Source: Sphingopyxis sp.
GTDB lineage: Bacteria > Pseudomonadota > Alphaproteobacteria > Sphingomonadales > Sphingomonadaceae
Reading direction: 5' to 3'
Assembly: GCF_019459305.1 (NCBI RefSeq)
Contig: NZ_JAIBES010000106.1
Span: 1-50,169, forward strand
Length of the DNA stretch: 50,169 nt
This document shows, in pieces, positions 41,882 to 50,169 of this stretch. The notes beneath the pieces were generated by a model. That model was not told where the DNA came from. It ran no database searches and saw only the letters and a program-made list of their open reading frames with translations. Both the position numbers and the translations under genes were made by a program. The number at the start of each line of letters is the position of its first letter. Position 1 is the stretch's first letter.

Positions 41882-42628
41882 TTGGCCGGCCATAGTAAAT
41901 TCAAGAACATCATGCACCGCAAGGGTGCGCAGGACAAAAAGCGCAGCACATTGTTTTCCAAGCTCGCGCGCGAAGTCACCGTGGCGGCGAAAATGGGCCT
42001 GCCCGATCCCGACGCGAACGCGCGCCTGCGCGCCGCGGTCAACGCCGCCAAGGCGCAGTCGATGCCCAAGGACAATATCCAGCGCGCGATCGACAAGGCG
42101 TCCGGCGGCGACGGCGATAATTACGAAGAAATCCGTTACGAGGGCTATGGCCCCGGCGGCGTGTCGCTGATTGTCGAAGCGCTGACCGACAACCGCAATC
42201 GCACCGCCACCAACGTGCGCACCGCCTTTGCCAAGAACGGCGGCAACCTCGGCACCTCGGGCAGCGTCGCGCACGGCTTCGATCGCTTGGGGCTGATCAG
42301 CTATCCCGCCAAGGCAGGCGACGCCGACACGGTGTTCGAAGCCGCGCTCGACGCGGGCGCCAGCGACGTCGAATCGTCCGAGGACGGTCACGACATCTGG
42401 ACCGAAATTGACGGCCTGCACGAAGTTGCCAAGGCACTCGAAGCCAAGCTGGGCGAGGCCGAAGGCGTGAAGCTGGCATGGCGCCCGACGCTGAAAAGCG
42501 AAATCACCGACGAAGCGACCGCGCAGACGCTGTTCAAGCTCATCGATACGCTCGACGACGACGATGATGTCCAGACCGTATGGGGCAATTACGAGATCCC
42601 CGACGCGGTGATGGAGAAATTGGGTTGA
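41882..42628 (+). CDS. YebC/PmpR-family regulator
   Basis: The 248-residue protein is a YebC-type protein ([65 protein letters not shown]). Family members have been described as DNA-binding regulators and recently as factors that help ribosomes at proline-rich stretches. The TTG at 41882 is the start: GGAGG lies five bases upstream and the protein then begins with the invariant (M)AGHSKF. The ATG four codons earlier would contain that site. It precedes ruvC, as in many bacteria. Confidence 0.96.
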   Translation: MAGHSKFKNIMHRKGAQDKKRSTLFSKLAREVTVAAKMGLPDPDANARLRAAVNAAKAQSMPKDNIQRAIDKASGGDGDNYEEIRYEGYGPGGVSLIVEALTDNRNRTATNVRTAFAKNGGNLGTSGSVAHGFDRLGLISYPAKAGDADTVFEAALDAGASDVESSEDGHDIWTEIDGLHEVAKALEAKLGEAEGVKLAWRPTLKSEITDEATAQTLFKLIDTLDDDDDVQTVWGNYEIPDAVMEKLG

Positions 42629-42633
42629 ACCCA

Positions 42634-42803
42634 ATCCTCCCCACTTGTGGGGAGGTGGCAGCGCAAAGCGCTGACGGAGGGGGGGTGCGACCTGCAACCT
42701 CGCTTGAGGCCGCGAGCCCTCTCCACCACCCTTCGGCCTCGCGAGAAGCAACGCGCCCCGCGCGTTCCTTATCGCTCGCTCCCCCTCCCCGTTCCGGGGA
42801 GGG
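42634..42803. repeat. Intergenic repeat element, copy 2
   Basis: The element starts with CCTCCCCAC-TT-GTGGGGAGG (42636-42655), shares GGTGGCAGCGCAAAGCGC and TGACGGAG with the element at 37.7 kb, and ends with the perfect hairpin CCCTCCCC-GTTCC-GGGGAGGG (42783-42803). The last arm contains the Shine-Dalgarno of ruvC. No gene is supported within it. Confidence 0.7.
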
Positions 42804-42806
42804 ACG

Positions 42807-43280
42807 ATGATCATCCTCGGACTCGACCCCTCGCTCAGCTGCACCGGCTGGGGCATCATCCGCGTCGAAGGGAGCCGGATCAGCCACATCGCCAACGGCC
42901 AGATCAAGACCGACGCCAAAGCCCCCCTGCCCGACCGCCTTGCGCATCTCGACACGGTGCTTGCCGCAGTCATTGTCGATCATGCGCCGCAGTGCGCCGC
43001 GGTCGAGGAGGTGTTCGTCAACGACAATCCCCAATCGACGCTGAAACTCGCCCACGCGCGCGGAGTCGTCCTCCTCGGCTGCGCCCGCGCCAGGCTGACG
43101 GTCGGCGAATATGCGCCGCGGCTGGTGAAGAAAGCGATCGTCGGCACGGGCACCGCCGCCAAAGAACAGGTGCAGACGATGCTGCGCGTGCTGCTCCCGG
43201 GTGCCAAGGTCGTGGGCGCCGATGCAGCCGATGCGCTGGCGGTCGCTATCTGCCACGCGAACCATCGGCCGCGCTATTAG
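42807..43280 (+). CDS. ruvC: Holliday junction endonuclease RuvC
   Basis: The 157-residue endonuclease resolves Holliday junctions by paired nicking within RuvAB-bound junctions. Catalytic acids are D7 (ILGLDPSL), the E of AAVEEVF (E67/E68) and D139/D142 ([11 protein letters not shown]). The order ruvC-ruvA is kept but separated by 304 bp of repeat DNA. Its Shine-Dalgarno, GGAGGG, ends four bases before the ATG and is locked in the last hairpin of the preceding repeat. Confidence 0.97.
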   Translation: MIILGLDPSLSCTGWGIIRVEGSRISHIANGQIKTDAKAPLPDRLAHLDTVLAAVIVDHAPQCAAVEEVFVNDNPQSTLKLAHARGVVLLGCARARLTVGEYAPRLVKKAIVGTGTAAKEQVQTMLRVLLPGAKVVGADAADALAVAICHANHRPRY

Positions 43281-43286
43281 AGGAAT

Positions 43287-43531
43287 CTCACGCAAAGGCG
43301 CGAAGACGCGGAGAAGAAGAGGGCTCACATAAAGACACAAAGATGGCGATTTCGACCGCGGGTCCGCGTCTTCCACTCGGTCGGAGCTGAATGAGCTGCC
43401 GGACTTCGTCCCGCCTGCAAATGCCAAGCTCGCGCCAAAGCATAACTGCAGGACAGAAAAAGACCTTCTTTGTGTCGTTGTGTGAGAAGTTCTTTCGCTT
43501 CCTTCTTCGCGCCTTTGTGCCTTCGCGTGAG
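43287..43531. repeat. Inverted-repeat element between ruvC and ruvA
   Basis: The 304-bp gap holds two imperfectly inverted arms: 43287-43342 begins CTCACGCAAAGGCGCGAAG and ends ACACAAAG, and 43468-43531 begins CTTTGTGTC and ends in the complement of the same CTCACGC..AAGGC..GCGCGAAG string. Between them lie ~125 bases with no coding support. A/G-rich CACGCAAAG(A/G)CGC(A/G)AAG strings recur in sphingomonad intergenic DNA. It may be a small non-autonomous element. Confidence 0.6.
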
Positions 43532-43584
43532 GCCCCTTTCCCTTCCCTGTTCCCTTTTCATTCTCACCGCGCTAGGCAGGCAAG

Positions 43585-44187
43585 ATGATCGCAAAACTCA
43601 CCGGACGGCTGGACTCCAGCGGCGCAGGCCATGCCGTGATCGACGTCGGCGGCGTCGGTTATCTGGTCGAGGCATCGGCGCGCACCCTCGATGCGCTCGG
43701 ACCCACCGGCGGCGAGGTCACCATCCACACCGAAATGCTGGTCGGCGAGGATTTCCTCCGCCTGCTCGGCTTCGCCAAGGCCGAGGAACGCGACTGGTTC
43801 CGCCTGCTCACCAGCGTCCAGGGCGTCGGTGCGAAGGTCGCCCTCGCGATCCTCTCAGCGCTCGAAATCACCGACCTGCAGCGCGCGCTCGCGAGCGGCG
43901 ACAGCGCGATGATCGCGCGCGCCAACGGCGTCGGCCCGAAACTGGCACAGCGGATCACGCACGAGCTGAAGGACAAGGCCGGCGCGCTTGGCGGCATAGC
44001 GGGCAGCGGCGCGTCCTACATATCCGCCACTCCCGGCCCCCTCGCCGACGCGGTCACCGCGCTCACCGGCCTTGGATTCAAACCCGGCGAAGCGAGCGCC
44101 GCCGTTGCGGCGGCGAGCGAGGAATTGGGTGTAGATGTCGGGCTCGATGCGCTGGTCCGCGTGGCGCTCAAGAAAGCTGCGAAGTGA
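43585..44187 (+). CDS. ruvA: Holliday junction branch-migration protein RuvA
   Basis: The 200-residue protein has the three RuvA domains: an N-terminal OB fold ([21 protein letters not shown]), two helix-hairpin-helix motifs ([17 protein letters not shown] and [20 protein letters not shown]), and a C-terminal RuvB-binding domain ([19 protein letters not shown]). It tetramerises on the junction and recruits RuvB. Its stop overlaps the GTG start of the GFA gene (GTGA). Confidence 0.97.
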   Translation: MIAKLTGRLDSSGAGHAVIDVGGVGYLVEASARTLDALGPTGGEVTIHTEMLVGEDFLRLLGFAKAEERDWFRLLTSVQGVGAKVALAILSALEITDLQRALASGDSAMIARANGVGPKLAQRITHELKDKAGALGGIAGSGASYISATPGPLADAVTALTGLGFKPGEASAAVAAASEELGVDVGLDALVRVALKKAAK

Positions 44188-44594
44188 CCGACCGCGTCCG
44201 CAACGCCTGCTGCCGCTGCGGCCAGATCCGTATCGTCTGCACCGGCGAGCCGATCCGCGTGTCGGTCTGCCATTGCCGCGAGTGTAAGGCGCGGAGCGGC
44301 AGTGCATTTGCCGCACAGGTCCGTTTCCCCGCCGAGCAGGTCCGCATCGAGGGCGAAGCGAATGCGCGGGTGTGGCAATATACCGGCGGCAGCGGCAACA
44401 CCGCCGACTTCTTCTTTTGCGGCACTTGCGGTTCGGGCGTCTGGTACCGCGCGCGGCCCTATTATGACGCCTATGCCATTCCGCTCGGCAATTTCGCGCC
44501 GGACCACGGCTTCGTCCCCGACTATTCGGTGTACGAGGACCGCAAGGAGCCTTGGGTTTCGATCACTGGCGATGCAATAGACCATCATGACTGA
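44184..44594 (+). CDS. GFA-family (CENP-V-type) zinc-binding protein
   Basis: The 136-residue protein matches the GFA family: an N-terminal CCRCG, the CHCRECK knuckle and a [13 protein letters not shown] zinc site, with seven or more cysteines. The family includes S-hydroxymethylglutathione-forming proteins, but most members have unknown roles. The GTG start overlaps the ruvA stop, and its 3' end overlaps the HAD gene by 8 bases. It is therefore embedded in the ruv operon between ruvA and ruvB. Confidence 0.9.
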   Translation: MTDRVRNACCRCGQIRIVCTGEPIRVSVCHCRECKARSGSAFAAQVRFPAEQVRIEGEANARVWQYTGGSGNTADFFFCGTCGSGVWYRARPYYDAYAIPLGNFAPDHGFVPDYSVYEDRKEPWVSITGDAIDHHD

Positions 44595-45321
44595 GCCCGC
44601 TGCCACCCGCCGCCCCAAAGCCCTTGCCTTCGACGTCTTTGGCACCGTCGTTGACTGGCGCACCAGCATCGCCCGCGAATCCGCGACCTTTCTCGCAAAG
44701 ATCGACCGCAGCGACATCGAACCACATGATTTCGCCGACCAGTGGCGCCGCCGCTATTTGCCCGCCATGGCAGGCGTCAGCGGCGGCCAGCGCGGCTTCG
44801 TCAAGCTCGACATCCTGCACCGCGAGATGCTGGACGCGTTGCTGCACGATTTGGACATCGACCCCGCGGCGCTCGATCCGGCCTTGCTCGCCGACTGGGC
44901 CAACGCCTGGCACCGGCTCGACCCCTGGCCCGATAGCGTCGCGGGCATCGCGCGGCTGCGCACCGCCTTTCCCGTCGTCACGCTGTCGAACGGCAATGTG
45001 TCGCTGATGATCGATATGGCGCGCCGCGCCGGGATCATTTGGGACGCGATCCTCGGCGCCGAATATGCCCGCGCGTACAAGCCGCAACCTGCCGCCTATC
45101 GCGCGACCGCCGATGCGCTGGGGCTGGCGCCGCGGGAGCTTTGCCTTGTCGCTTCGCATCACAGCGATCTGGCCGCCGCGCGCGGTTGCGGGCTGATCTC
45201 CGCCTATATCGACCGGCCCATGGAATATGGCGGTGCCCGCGCGCCCGATGCCGACGCGGCGCAGGATTGGGACTTTAGTGCGGACAGCCTGACCGCATTG
45301 GCGGCGCAAATGGGATGCTGA
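44587..45321 (+). CDS. Haloacid dehalogenase type II-like HAD hydrolase
   Basis: The 244-residue HAD protein has the nucleophile Asp D16 ([11 protein letters not shown]), a cap domain at about 30-100, VVTLSNGNV (Ser/Asn of motif II), a YKPQP lysine (motif III) and VASHHSDL near the end. The DVFGTVVDW and SNG patterns match (S)-2-haloacid dehalogenases, though many such genes act on other substrates. It overlaps the GFA gene and ends one base before ruvB, so it is co-transcribed with the ruv genes. Its job in this operon is unknown. Confidence 0.88.
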   Translation: MTEPAATRRPKALAFDVFGTVVDWRTSIARESATFLAKIDRSDIEPHDFADQWRRRYLPAMAGVSGGQRGFVKLDILHREMLDALLHDLDIDPAALDPALLADWANAWHRLDPWPDSVAGIARLRTAFPVVTLSNGNVSLMIDMARRAGIIWDAILGAEYARAYKPQPAAYRATADALGLAPRELCLVASHHSDLAAARGCGLISAYIDRPMEYGGARAPDADAAQDWDFSADSLTALAAQMGC

Positions 45322-45322
45322 T

Positions 45323-46345
45323 TTGACCGACCTCACCACCCCGATCCGCACCCCCGAGGACGCCGACGCGGCGCTGCGGCCCAAGACGTTGGCGGAGTTC
45401 GTCGGGCAGGCGGCGGCGCGCGAGAATCTGCGCATCTTTATCGAGGCCGCCAAGTCGCGCTCGGATGCGCTCGACCATGTGCTGTTTTATGGCCCGCCCG
45501 GCCTTGGCAAGACGACGCTCGCGCAGATCGTCGCGCGTGAGCTGGGCGTTGGTTTCCGTTCAACCAGCGGCCCGGTGATCGCCAAGGCGGGTGACCTTGC
45601 CGCGCTGCTCACCAATCTTGAAGACGGCGACGTGTTGTTCATCGACGAGATCCACCGGCTGTCGCCCGCGGTCGAGGAAATCCTCTACCCCGCGATGGAG
45701 GACCGCGCGCTCGACATCATGATCGGCGAAGGGCCGTCGGCGCGCAGCGTGCGCATCGACCTGCCCAAATTCACGCTGGTCGGCGCGACGACGCGGCAAG
45801 GGTTGCTAACGACGCCGCTCCGCGACCGCTTCGGCATCCCGGTGCGGCTCAATTTCTATACGCATGGTGAGCTGGAACAGGTCATTACCCGCGCCGCGCG
45901 GCTGCTCGCGCTGCCAATCGCGTCCGACGGCGCACTCGAGATCGCCAAGCGCTCGCGCGGCACGCCACGCATCGCCGGGCGACTGCTCCGACGCGTGCGC
46001 GATTTCGCAACCGTTGCAGGGAATGAGATTGTCGATGCAAAAGCCGCCGACGCCGCGCTCAACCGGCTCGAAGTCGATGCGCTGGGGCTCGACGCGATGG
46101 ACCGGCGCTACCTGACGATGATCGCCGATATTTACCGCGGCGGCCCGGTCGGGGTCGAGACGATGGCGGCGGGCTTGTCCGAACCGCGCGACACGATCGA
46201 GGATGTGATCGAACCCTATCTGCTCCAGGTCGGCCTGATCGCGCGGACGGCGCGCGGGCGGATGCTCAACCCCAGCGCGTGGAAGCATCTGGGGCTCAAT
46301 CCGCCTGCGGGGTCGCAGGACGGTTTGTTCGACAACGGAAAATAG
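45323..46345 (+). CDS. ruvB: Holliday junction helicase RuvB
   Basis: The 340-residue AAA+ motor drives branch migration with RuvA. Visible motifs: [11 protein letters not shown], Walker [12 protein letters not shown], Walker [12 protein letters not shown], sensor [19 protein letters not shown], and the C-terminal winged helix [17 protein letters not shown]. The start is TTG 45323, one base after the HAD stop; the reading [17 protein letters not shown] gives the usual RuvB N-terminus. A paired palindrome follows the stop. Confidence 0.97.
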   Translation: MTDLTTPIRTPEDADAALRPKTLAEFVGQAAARENLRIFIEAAKSRSDALDHVLFYGPPGLGKTTLAQIVARELGVGFRSTSGPVIAKAGDLAALLTNLEDGDVLFIDEIHRLSPAVEEILYPAMEDRALDIMIGEGPSARSVRIDLPKFTLVGATTRQGLLTTPLRDRFGIPVRLNFYTHGELEQVITRAARLLALPIASDGALEIAKRSRGTPRIAGRLLRRVRDFATVAGNEIVDAKAADAALNRLEVDALGLDAMDRRYLTMIADIYRGGPVGVETMAAGLSEPRDTIEDVIEPYLLQVGLIARTARGRMLNPSAWKHLGLNPPAGSQDGLFDNGK

Positions 46346-46352
46346 CCGCGTA

Positions 46353-46447
46353 CCTGCAAAGGCAGGGACCAATCACCTGCTATCCGGATTAACCCAGCCG
46401 TTCGCGTCAGGGCGCGCCATCGGGTGATGGCCCCCTGTCTTCGCAGG
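46353..46447. repeat. Intergenic paired palindrome (REP-type doublet) C
   Basis: Two 26-base arms, CCTGCAAAGGCAGGGACCAA (46353 onward) and the inverted copy ending TCTTCGCAGG (46422-46447), pair with each other at ~20 of 26 positions. Local palindromes CCTGC-AAAG-GCAGG and CCCCTG-TCTTCG-CAGGGG are nested inside. It separates ruvB from ybgC and may end the ruv transcript. Confidence 0.7.
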
Positions 46448-46570
46448 GGCATGAAACACTCGGGAATGTAGCGCATTCCCGCGCTCAACTCGCACAAAAC
46501 GGCCCCCATCTGCGACAAACCGTTGGTTAGGGGTTTGCGACGAGTCGAAGGCCCGCTATCGATCAACCTC

Positions 46571-47050
46571 ATGGTAAACGCCCCGCCCCCCTTCATCCCC
46601 GGCGCTTTCGTCGGAGCGGAGCATCACTATCGGGCGCGCGTCTATTTCGAGGACACTGACCTGTCGGGTATCGTCTATCACGCCAATTACCTGCGCTATA
46701 TGGAGCGCGCGCGATCGGACATGCTGCGGATCGCCGGCATTGACCAGCGCGCCGCGATGGACGCGGGCGACGGCAGCTGGGCGGTCACCGACCTGACGAT
46801 CAAATATCGTCGCCCCGCGCGGCTCGACGACGACCTGCTTGTCGTCAGCACGGTCGAAGCGGTGCGCGGCGCCAGCGTGATCATCGCGCAGCGCATCCTT
46901 CGCGGAACTGACACGTTAAGCGGCGAGACATTGACCGACGGGCACGTCACTGCCGCCTTCCTGTCGCCCGAGGGTCGGCCGCGCCGCCAGCCCGGGGGCT
47001 GGGCCGACCGCTTTACTGCCATCATGAATGGAGAGAAAATCCCTTGCTAG
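46571..47050 (+). CDS. ybgC: Tol-Pal-associated acyl-CoA thioesterase YbgC
   Basis: The 159-residue hotdog-fold thioesterase has the signature YFEDTDLSGIVYHANYLRYMERARSD (catalytic Asp in the second D-x-S-G stretch) and LTIKYRRPARLDDDL. It is cytosolic and is a conserved first gene of tol-pal operons, where it probably acts on acyl-ACP or acyl-CoA for phospholipid metabolism. The start ATG 46571 fits the family length. The 3' end overlaps tolQ by 7 bases. Confidence 0.94.
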   Translation: MVNAPPPFIPGAFVGAEHHYRARVYFEDTDLSGIVYHANYLRYMERARSDMLRIAGIDQRAAMDAGDGSWAVTDLTIKYRRPARLDDDLLVVSTVEAVRGASVIIAQRILRGTDTLSGETLTDGHVTAAFLSPEGRPRRQPGGWADRFTAIMNGEKIPC

Positions 47051-47742
47051 ACAATATCTCGCTGGCCGCCGACGCGGCGACTTTGTCCCCGGTCGCGCTG
47101 TTCCTCCAGGCCGACATCATCGTGAAAGCGGTGATGATCGGGCTGCTGCTGGCGTCAGTCTATGTCTGGGCGGTGATCCTCACCCACGGCCGCAGCGTCA
47201 GCAAATTGATGCGCGCGTCCGAAAATTTCGAACGCGATTTCTGGCGCGCCGACAACATCGACAAATTTTTCGACAAGAATGGCAGCGAGGAACTGCCAAG
47301 TGCGAAGGTGCTGGGCGCTGGGATCAGCGAATGGCGCCGCTCAACCAAGACCAAAAATGTCGATCGTGATGGTACGCGCGAGCGTCTCGGCATCGCGATG
47401 AACAGCGCGGTCGCGGGCGAAGTCGACCGGCTCGCCGAAAAGATCGGCACGCTGGCGACGATCGGATCGGTCGCGCCCTTCGTCGGGCTGTTCGGCACCG
47501 TGTGGGGCATCATGCGCAGCTTCACCGCGATTGCGGCCGAGAATAACAGCAGCCTTGCGGTCGTCGCGCCCGGCATTGCCGAGGCGCTGTTTGCGACCGC
47601 GATCGGCCTGTTTGCCGCGATTCCCGCGGTCATCGCCTACAACGCTTTCTCGCAGCGGCTGAACCGGCTTGAATCGCGCCTCGGCCGCTTCGCCGACGGA
47701 CTGCACGCGACCTTCAGCCGCGAGCTTGAGGTGGACGCCTGA
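47044..47742 (+). CDS. tolQ: Tol-Pal motor protein TolQ
   Basis: The 232-residue inner-membrane protein belongs to the MotA/TolQ/ExbB family, with three membrane segments: about 22-44, 138-160 (TIGSVAPFVGLFGTVWGIM) and 175-200 (GIAEALFATAIGLFAAIPAVIAY). It forms the proton-driven stator with TolR. The TTG start at 47044 lies inside the end of ybgC and is preceded by GGAGAG. Its stop overlaps the tolR ATG (TGATG). Confidence 0.96.
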   Translation: MLDNISLAADAATLSPVALFLQADIIVKAVMIGLLLASVYVWAVILTHGRSVSKLMRASENFERDFWRADNIDKFFDKNGSEELPSAKVLGAGISEWRRSTKTKNVDRDGTRERLGIAMNSAVAGEVDRLAEKIGTLATIGSVAPFVGLFGTVWGIMRSFTAIAAENNSSLAVVAPGIAEALFATAIGLFAAIPAVIAYNAFSQRLNRLESRLGRFADGLHATFSRELEVDA

Positions 47743-48260
47743 TGGCGATGACCGGTCCCTCGGGCGGCATTGGCGGGCGGCGCGGTCGCGGCCACCGCCG
47801 CGCCCCGATCGCCGACATCAATGTTACCCCGCTCGTTGACGTCATGCTGGTGCTGCTGATCATATTCATGATCACCGCGCCGCTGCTCGCCTCCGCCGTG
47901 CCGATCGACCTGCCCGAAAGCCGCGCCAAGCCGGTCGAGACCGAGGAACAGGAGCCGGTGCAGCTGTCGATCAACGCCGACGACACGCTGTATATCGGCG
48001 AAGAGGTGGTGCCCGAGGCCGAGCTTCCGGCGCGGCTCGACGCGATCGCGCGCGAACGGCAGGGCGAGGACAAGCCGCGCCAGATTATGCTGCGCGCCGA
48101 CAAGGGGCTCGATTATGGCCGCGTGATGCGCGTTATGGGCGAGCTCAACCGCGCCGGCCTGACCCGCATTTCGCTGGTAACGACGGGCGCCGAGGGCGCC
48201 GCCGAAAGCGCGCCCACCGCCGCAGCCGCGGTCACCGACGGTTCAGAAACGGGGCAATAG
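47742..48260 (+). CDS. tolR: Tol-Pal motor protein TolR
   Basis: The 172-residue protein has one membrane helix, DVMLVLLIIFMITAPLL, with the proton-relay Asp at its start, preceded by ADINVTPLVDV, the ExbD/TolR signature. The periplasmic domain (PVQLSINADDTLYIGEE, QIMLRADKGLDYG) is complete. The C-terminal 20 residues are an Ala/Thr-rich extension. It is coupled to tolQ by a one-base overlap. Confidence 0.96.
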   Translation: MAMTGPSGGIGGRRGRGHRRAPIADINVTPLVDVMLVLLIIFMITAPLLASAVPIDLPESRAKPVETEEQEPVQLSINADDTLYIGEEVVPEAELPARLDAIARERQGEDKPRQIMLRADKGLDYGRVMRVMGELNRAGLTRISLVTTGAEGAAESAPTAAAAVTDGSETGQ

Positions 48261-48269
48261 GGTCGCATC

Positions 48270-49091
48270 ATGGCCGCAACACGGGCAATGAGGGGGAACG
48301 AGGGACGCGGCATCGCCATCGCCGTGGCGGCGCATGTCGTGATCATCGCCCTGCTTTCCGTGCAGTGGACTGCGGGCGAACGGCGTTTCGACAACCCGCC
48401 AATGGAGGTCGACCTGATCGCCGAAACCGCGGTGCAATCGACCGCGCCGGTGATCAGCGAAAACCCGCCCGCGGCGCGGCTGGGCGAAGAGGATCTGACC
48501 GACATCGCCGCGCCCGAACCGACGCCCGCACCACCGCTGCCCGAACCGATCGTCCGCCCGACGCCTGCCCCGACCCCGAAGCAGGTGGCGCGGCCGAAGG
48601 CGCAGCCCAAACAGACCCCGCCCGCAGCGGCCAAGGCGCAGCCCAAGGCCGCGCCCAAGGCGCCGCCGGCCAAAAACCGCCCAGCGCGCCCGACCGGGCG
48701 CCTCGACGGCATCGCCGAGGGGCTTTCGAAGTCGCAGCCCAAGACTCCCGCGAGCAAGGGCGCCCCCGCCGCCGCGACCGCGGCCGAGGTCAAACGCTCG
48801 ATCGACGTCAGTATCAAATCGGCGGTCCGGCCGCGCTGGGACAGATGCCAGGTTAGCGGCTTTGATGCCGATAAACTGGAGACCGAAGTCAAGTTTCGCC
48901 TTACAACTTCGGGAGCCTTGGGCGGATTCACCAGCGTCACCACAACTGGACAGAATGACAGCAACAAGAATCTGGTCCAACGCCATCAGGAATGCGCCAA
49001 ACGCGCCGTCGAACTCGCCGCGCCCTTCGATCTGCCCGAGGACAATTACAGCTTCTGGCAGAATTATACGCTCGATTTCATCAAGAGGTAA
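48270..49091 (+). CDS. tolA: Cell envelope protein TolA
   Basis: The 273-residue protein has an N-terminal membrane anchor (GIAIAVAAHVVIIALLSVQWT), a Pro/Ala/Lys-rich periplasmic linker (about 85-165, with repeated PKAQPK and PKAAPK units), and a C-terminal TonB/TolA-like domain with two cysteines (RWDRCQVSG, HQECAKRAV) likely forming a disulfide. It links the TolQR motor to Pal and TolB. The linker is far shorter than the helical one of E. coli TolA. Confidence 0.92.
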   Translation: MAATRAMRGNEGRGIAIAVAAHVVIIALLSVQWTAGERRFDNPPMEVDLIAETAVQSTAPVISENPPAARLGEEDLTDIAAPEPTPAPPLPEPIVRPTPAPTPKQVARPKAQPKQTPPAAAKAQPKAAPKAPPAKNRPARPTGRLDGIAEGLSKSQPKTPASKGAPAAATAAEVKRSIDVSIKSAVRPRWDRCQVSGFDADKLETEVKFRLTTSGALGGFTSVTTTGQNDSNKNLVQRHQECAKRAVELAAPFDLPEDNYSFWQNYTLDFIKR

Positions 49092-49095
49092 GCCA

Positions 49096-50169
49096 ATGTT
49101 CCTCCGTCCGATCAGCCTCTCGCTCGCCCTGCTGCTCACTGCCACACCGGTTGCCGCGCAAACGACGACCGCACCGACGCCGCCTGCGGTCGCGCTGACC
49201 GAGCCGCGTGAGACGATCGAAGGCACGCTGTCGAACGAGCGCACCGTTATCGCCATCCCCTCGCTCGCAACCTCATCGGTGCAGACCGTCGCGGGCCTGC
49301 GCACCGACAGCCTTGGCCGTCAGATCGCCGAAGTCATTGCCGCCGACCTGGAACGCAGCGGTCTGTACGAACCCGTCGGCCCCGGCGGCGTCCGCGCGAT
49401 CACCCGCGCCGAGGTGCAGGCGCCGCGTTTTGCCGACTGGCAAGCGCGCAATGCCGAAAATGTCGTGCATGGCTTCGTCGATGCCAGCGGTACGGGTGGG
49501 CTGGTCGTCGGCTGTTACCTCTATGACACCGCGCTGGGCAGCGAACTGGTCCGCAAGGGGTTCGAGATCCAGCCGTCGGACTGGCGCCGCGCCGCGCACA
49601 AATGCGCCGATGCCATCTATTCGCGCCTGTCAGGCGAGGCGCCCTTCTTTGACAGCCGCGTCGCCTATATCGCCGAGAGCGGGCCCAAAGGGAACCGCAT
49701 CAAGCGCCTCGCGATCATGGACAGCGACGGCGGCAACCACCGCTTTATCACCAATGGTCAGGCGCTGGCGATTTCACCGCGATTCTCGCCCGACTATAAA
49801 AAGATCGTGTACGTCAGCTATCTGAACAATCGCGTTCGCGTGTTCATCTACGACGTTGCTACAGGGTCGCAGAAGCTCGTCACTGAGAGCGGCAACGCCA
49901 CCTTTGCGCCGCGCTGGTCGCCCGACGGCACCCAGATCCTCTATTCGATGGCGGTCGGCGGCAACACCGACATCTACCGCATCTCGTCCAGCGGCGGCAC
50001 TCCGGTTCGGCTGACCAGCACCCCGGGCATCGACGTCGGCGGCAGCTTCTCGCCCGACGGGCGCAAGATCGTGTTCGAAAGCGACCGCTCGGGCAGCCAG
50101 CAAATCTATACGATGAACATCGACGGGTCGAACCAGCAACGGATCAGCTTTGGCGGCGGCCGCGCCGCG
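49096..50169 (+). CDS. tolB: Tol-Pal periplasmic protein TolB (3' end outside window)
   Basis: The frame from ATG 49096 stays open to the window end (358 codons). AGAGGTAAG upstream supports the start. It encodes a signal peptide (LSLALLLTATPVAAQ), the TolB N-terminal domain (IAIPSLATSSVQTVAG, IAEVIAADLERSGLYEP, NVVHGFVDA) and the first beta-propeller blades with repeated SPD units (RFSPDYKKIVYVS, RWSPDGTQILYS, SFSPDGRKIVFESDRSG). TolB binds Pal and TolA in the periplasm. pal is expected just downstream. Confidence 0.95.
   Translation, partial: MFLRPISLSLALLLTATPVAAQTTTAPTPPAVALTEPRETIEGTLSNERTVIAIPSLATSSVQTVAGLRTDSLGRQIAEVIAADLERSGLYEPVGPGGVRAITRAEVQAPRFADWQARNAENVVHGFVDASGTGGLVVGCYLYDTALGSELVRKGFEIQPSDWRRAAHKCADAIYSRLSGEAPFFDSRVAYIAESGPKGNRIKRLAIMDSDGGNHRFITNGQALAISPRFSPDYKKIVYVSYLNNRVRVFIYDVATGSQKLVTESGNATFAPRWSPDGTQILYSMAVGGNTDIYRISSSGGTPVRLTSTPGIDVGGSFSPDGRKIVFESDRSGSQQIYTMNIDGSNQQRISFGGGRAA

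Noticed and set aside
37688..42803. Intergenic repeats as CRISPR arrays or insertion sequences
   Set aside because: There are no regularly spaced identical repeats with unique spacers, no transposase frame and no cas genes.
41435..42973. 512-codon minus-strand frame across ybjQ, yebC and ruvC
   Set aside because: It crosses three conserved plus-strand genes and a repeat element, and encodes no known domain.

Overview
The window is GC-rich, densely packed alphaproteobacterial chromosome. A DUF1476/BolA/monothiol glutaredoxin block, GapR, a DUF1244 protein, yebC-ruvCAB followed by ybgC-tolQRAB, and GC-rich paired palindromes between genes all fit a sphingomonad, probably Sphingopyxis or a close relative. 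The genus is inferred from gene order and style, not from any search. No rRNA, tRNA, CRISPR array, intact insertion sequence or prophage was recognised. The first ~90 bases look like a contig edge.

Layout. 0.5-4.7 kb (minus): an MBL-fold hydrolase, two envelope proteins, a 7-TM protein and quinolinate synthase (nadA). 4.7-8.0 kb (minus): a BlaI repressor/BlaR1 metallopeptidase pair with a clear operator and terminator, and an exported L,D-transpeptidase-like protein. 8-12 kb: an ArsC-like protein, a small exported protein, recF, a 37-residue membrane peptide plus a PspC-domain peptide behind a sigma-54-type promoter, then DUF1476-bolA-grx4 (minus). 12-27.7 kb (plus): an exported CHAT caspase-like protein, a CHASE2 adenylyl cyclase, an exported beta-rich protein, and a two-partner secretion pair (TpsB transporter and a 2,522-residue TpsA exoprotein). 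27.7-30.2 kb: cysS and a D-2-hydroxyacid dehydrogenase. 30.3-36.5 kb (minus): a FAD/double cNMP-domain/four-cluster ferredoxin protein, a b-type cytochrome-like membrane protein, an FHA-decaheme cytochrome c and a CpdA-like phosphodiesterase. 36.7-39.3 kb (minus): bpt and pyk. 39.4-50.2 kb (plus): DUF1244, an exported amidohydrolase, gapR, a YbjQ protein, yebC, ruvC, ruvA, GFA, HAD, ruvB, ybgC, tolQ, tolR, tolA and the start of tolB, which leaves the window.

Two accessory systems stand out. The first is CHAT - CHASE2 cyclase - exported beta protein - TpsB - TpsA: it joins a predicted periplasmic caspase-fold protease, a periplasm-sensing cAMP synthase and a huge surface exoprotein. The second is a probable transmembrane electron conduit: NAD(P)H, FAD, four [4Fe-4S] clusters, two b haems (two helices each with His-x13-His) and ten c haems, with cNMP and FHA sensory domains on the cytoplasmic side and a cyclic-nucleotide phosphodiesterase in the same gene run. 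cAMP could connect the two, which is inference.

Small-scale structure is also informative: a TACA-N2-TGTA BlaI operator inside a -35/-10 promoter, a near-consensus sigma-54 promoter before the PspC unit, a leader of four stem-loops before tpsB, and intergenic repeats that supply hairpin-embedded Shine-Dalgarno sequences to ruvC and to the dehydrogenase gene.
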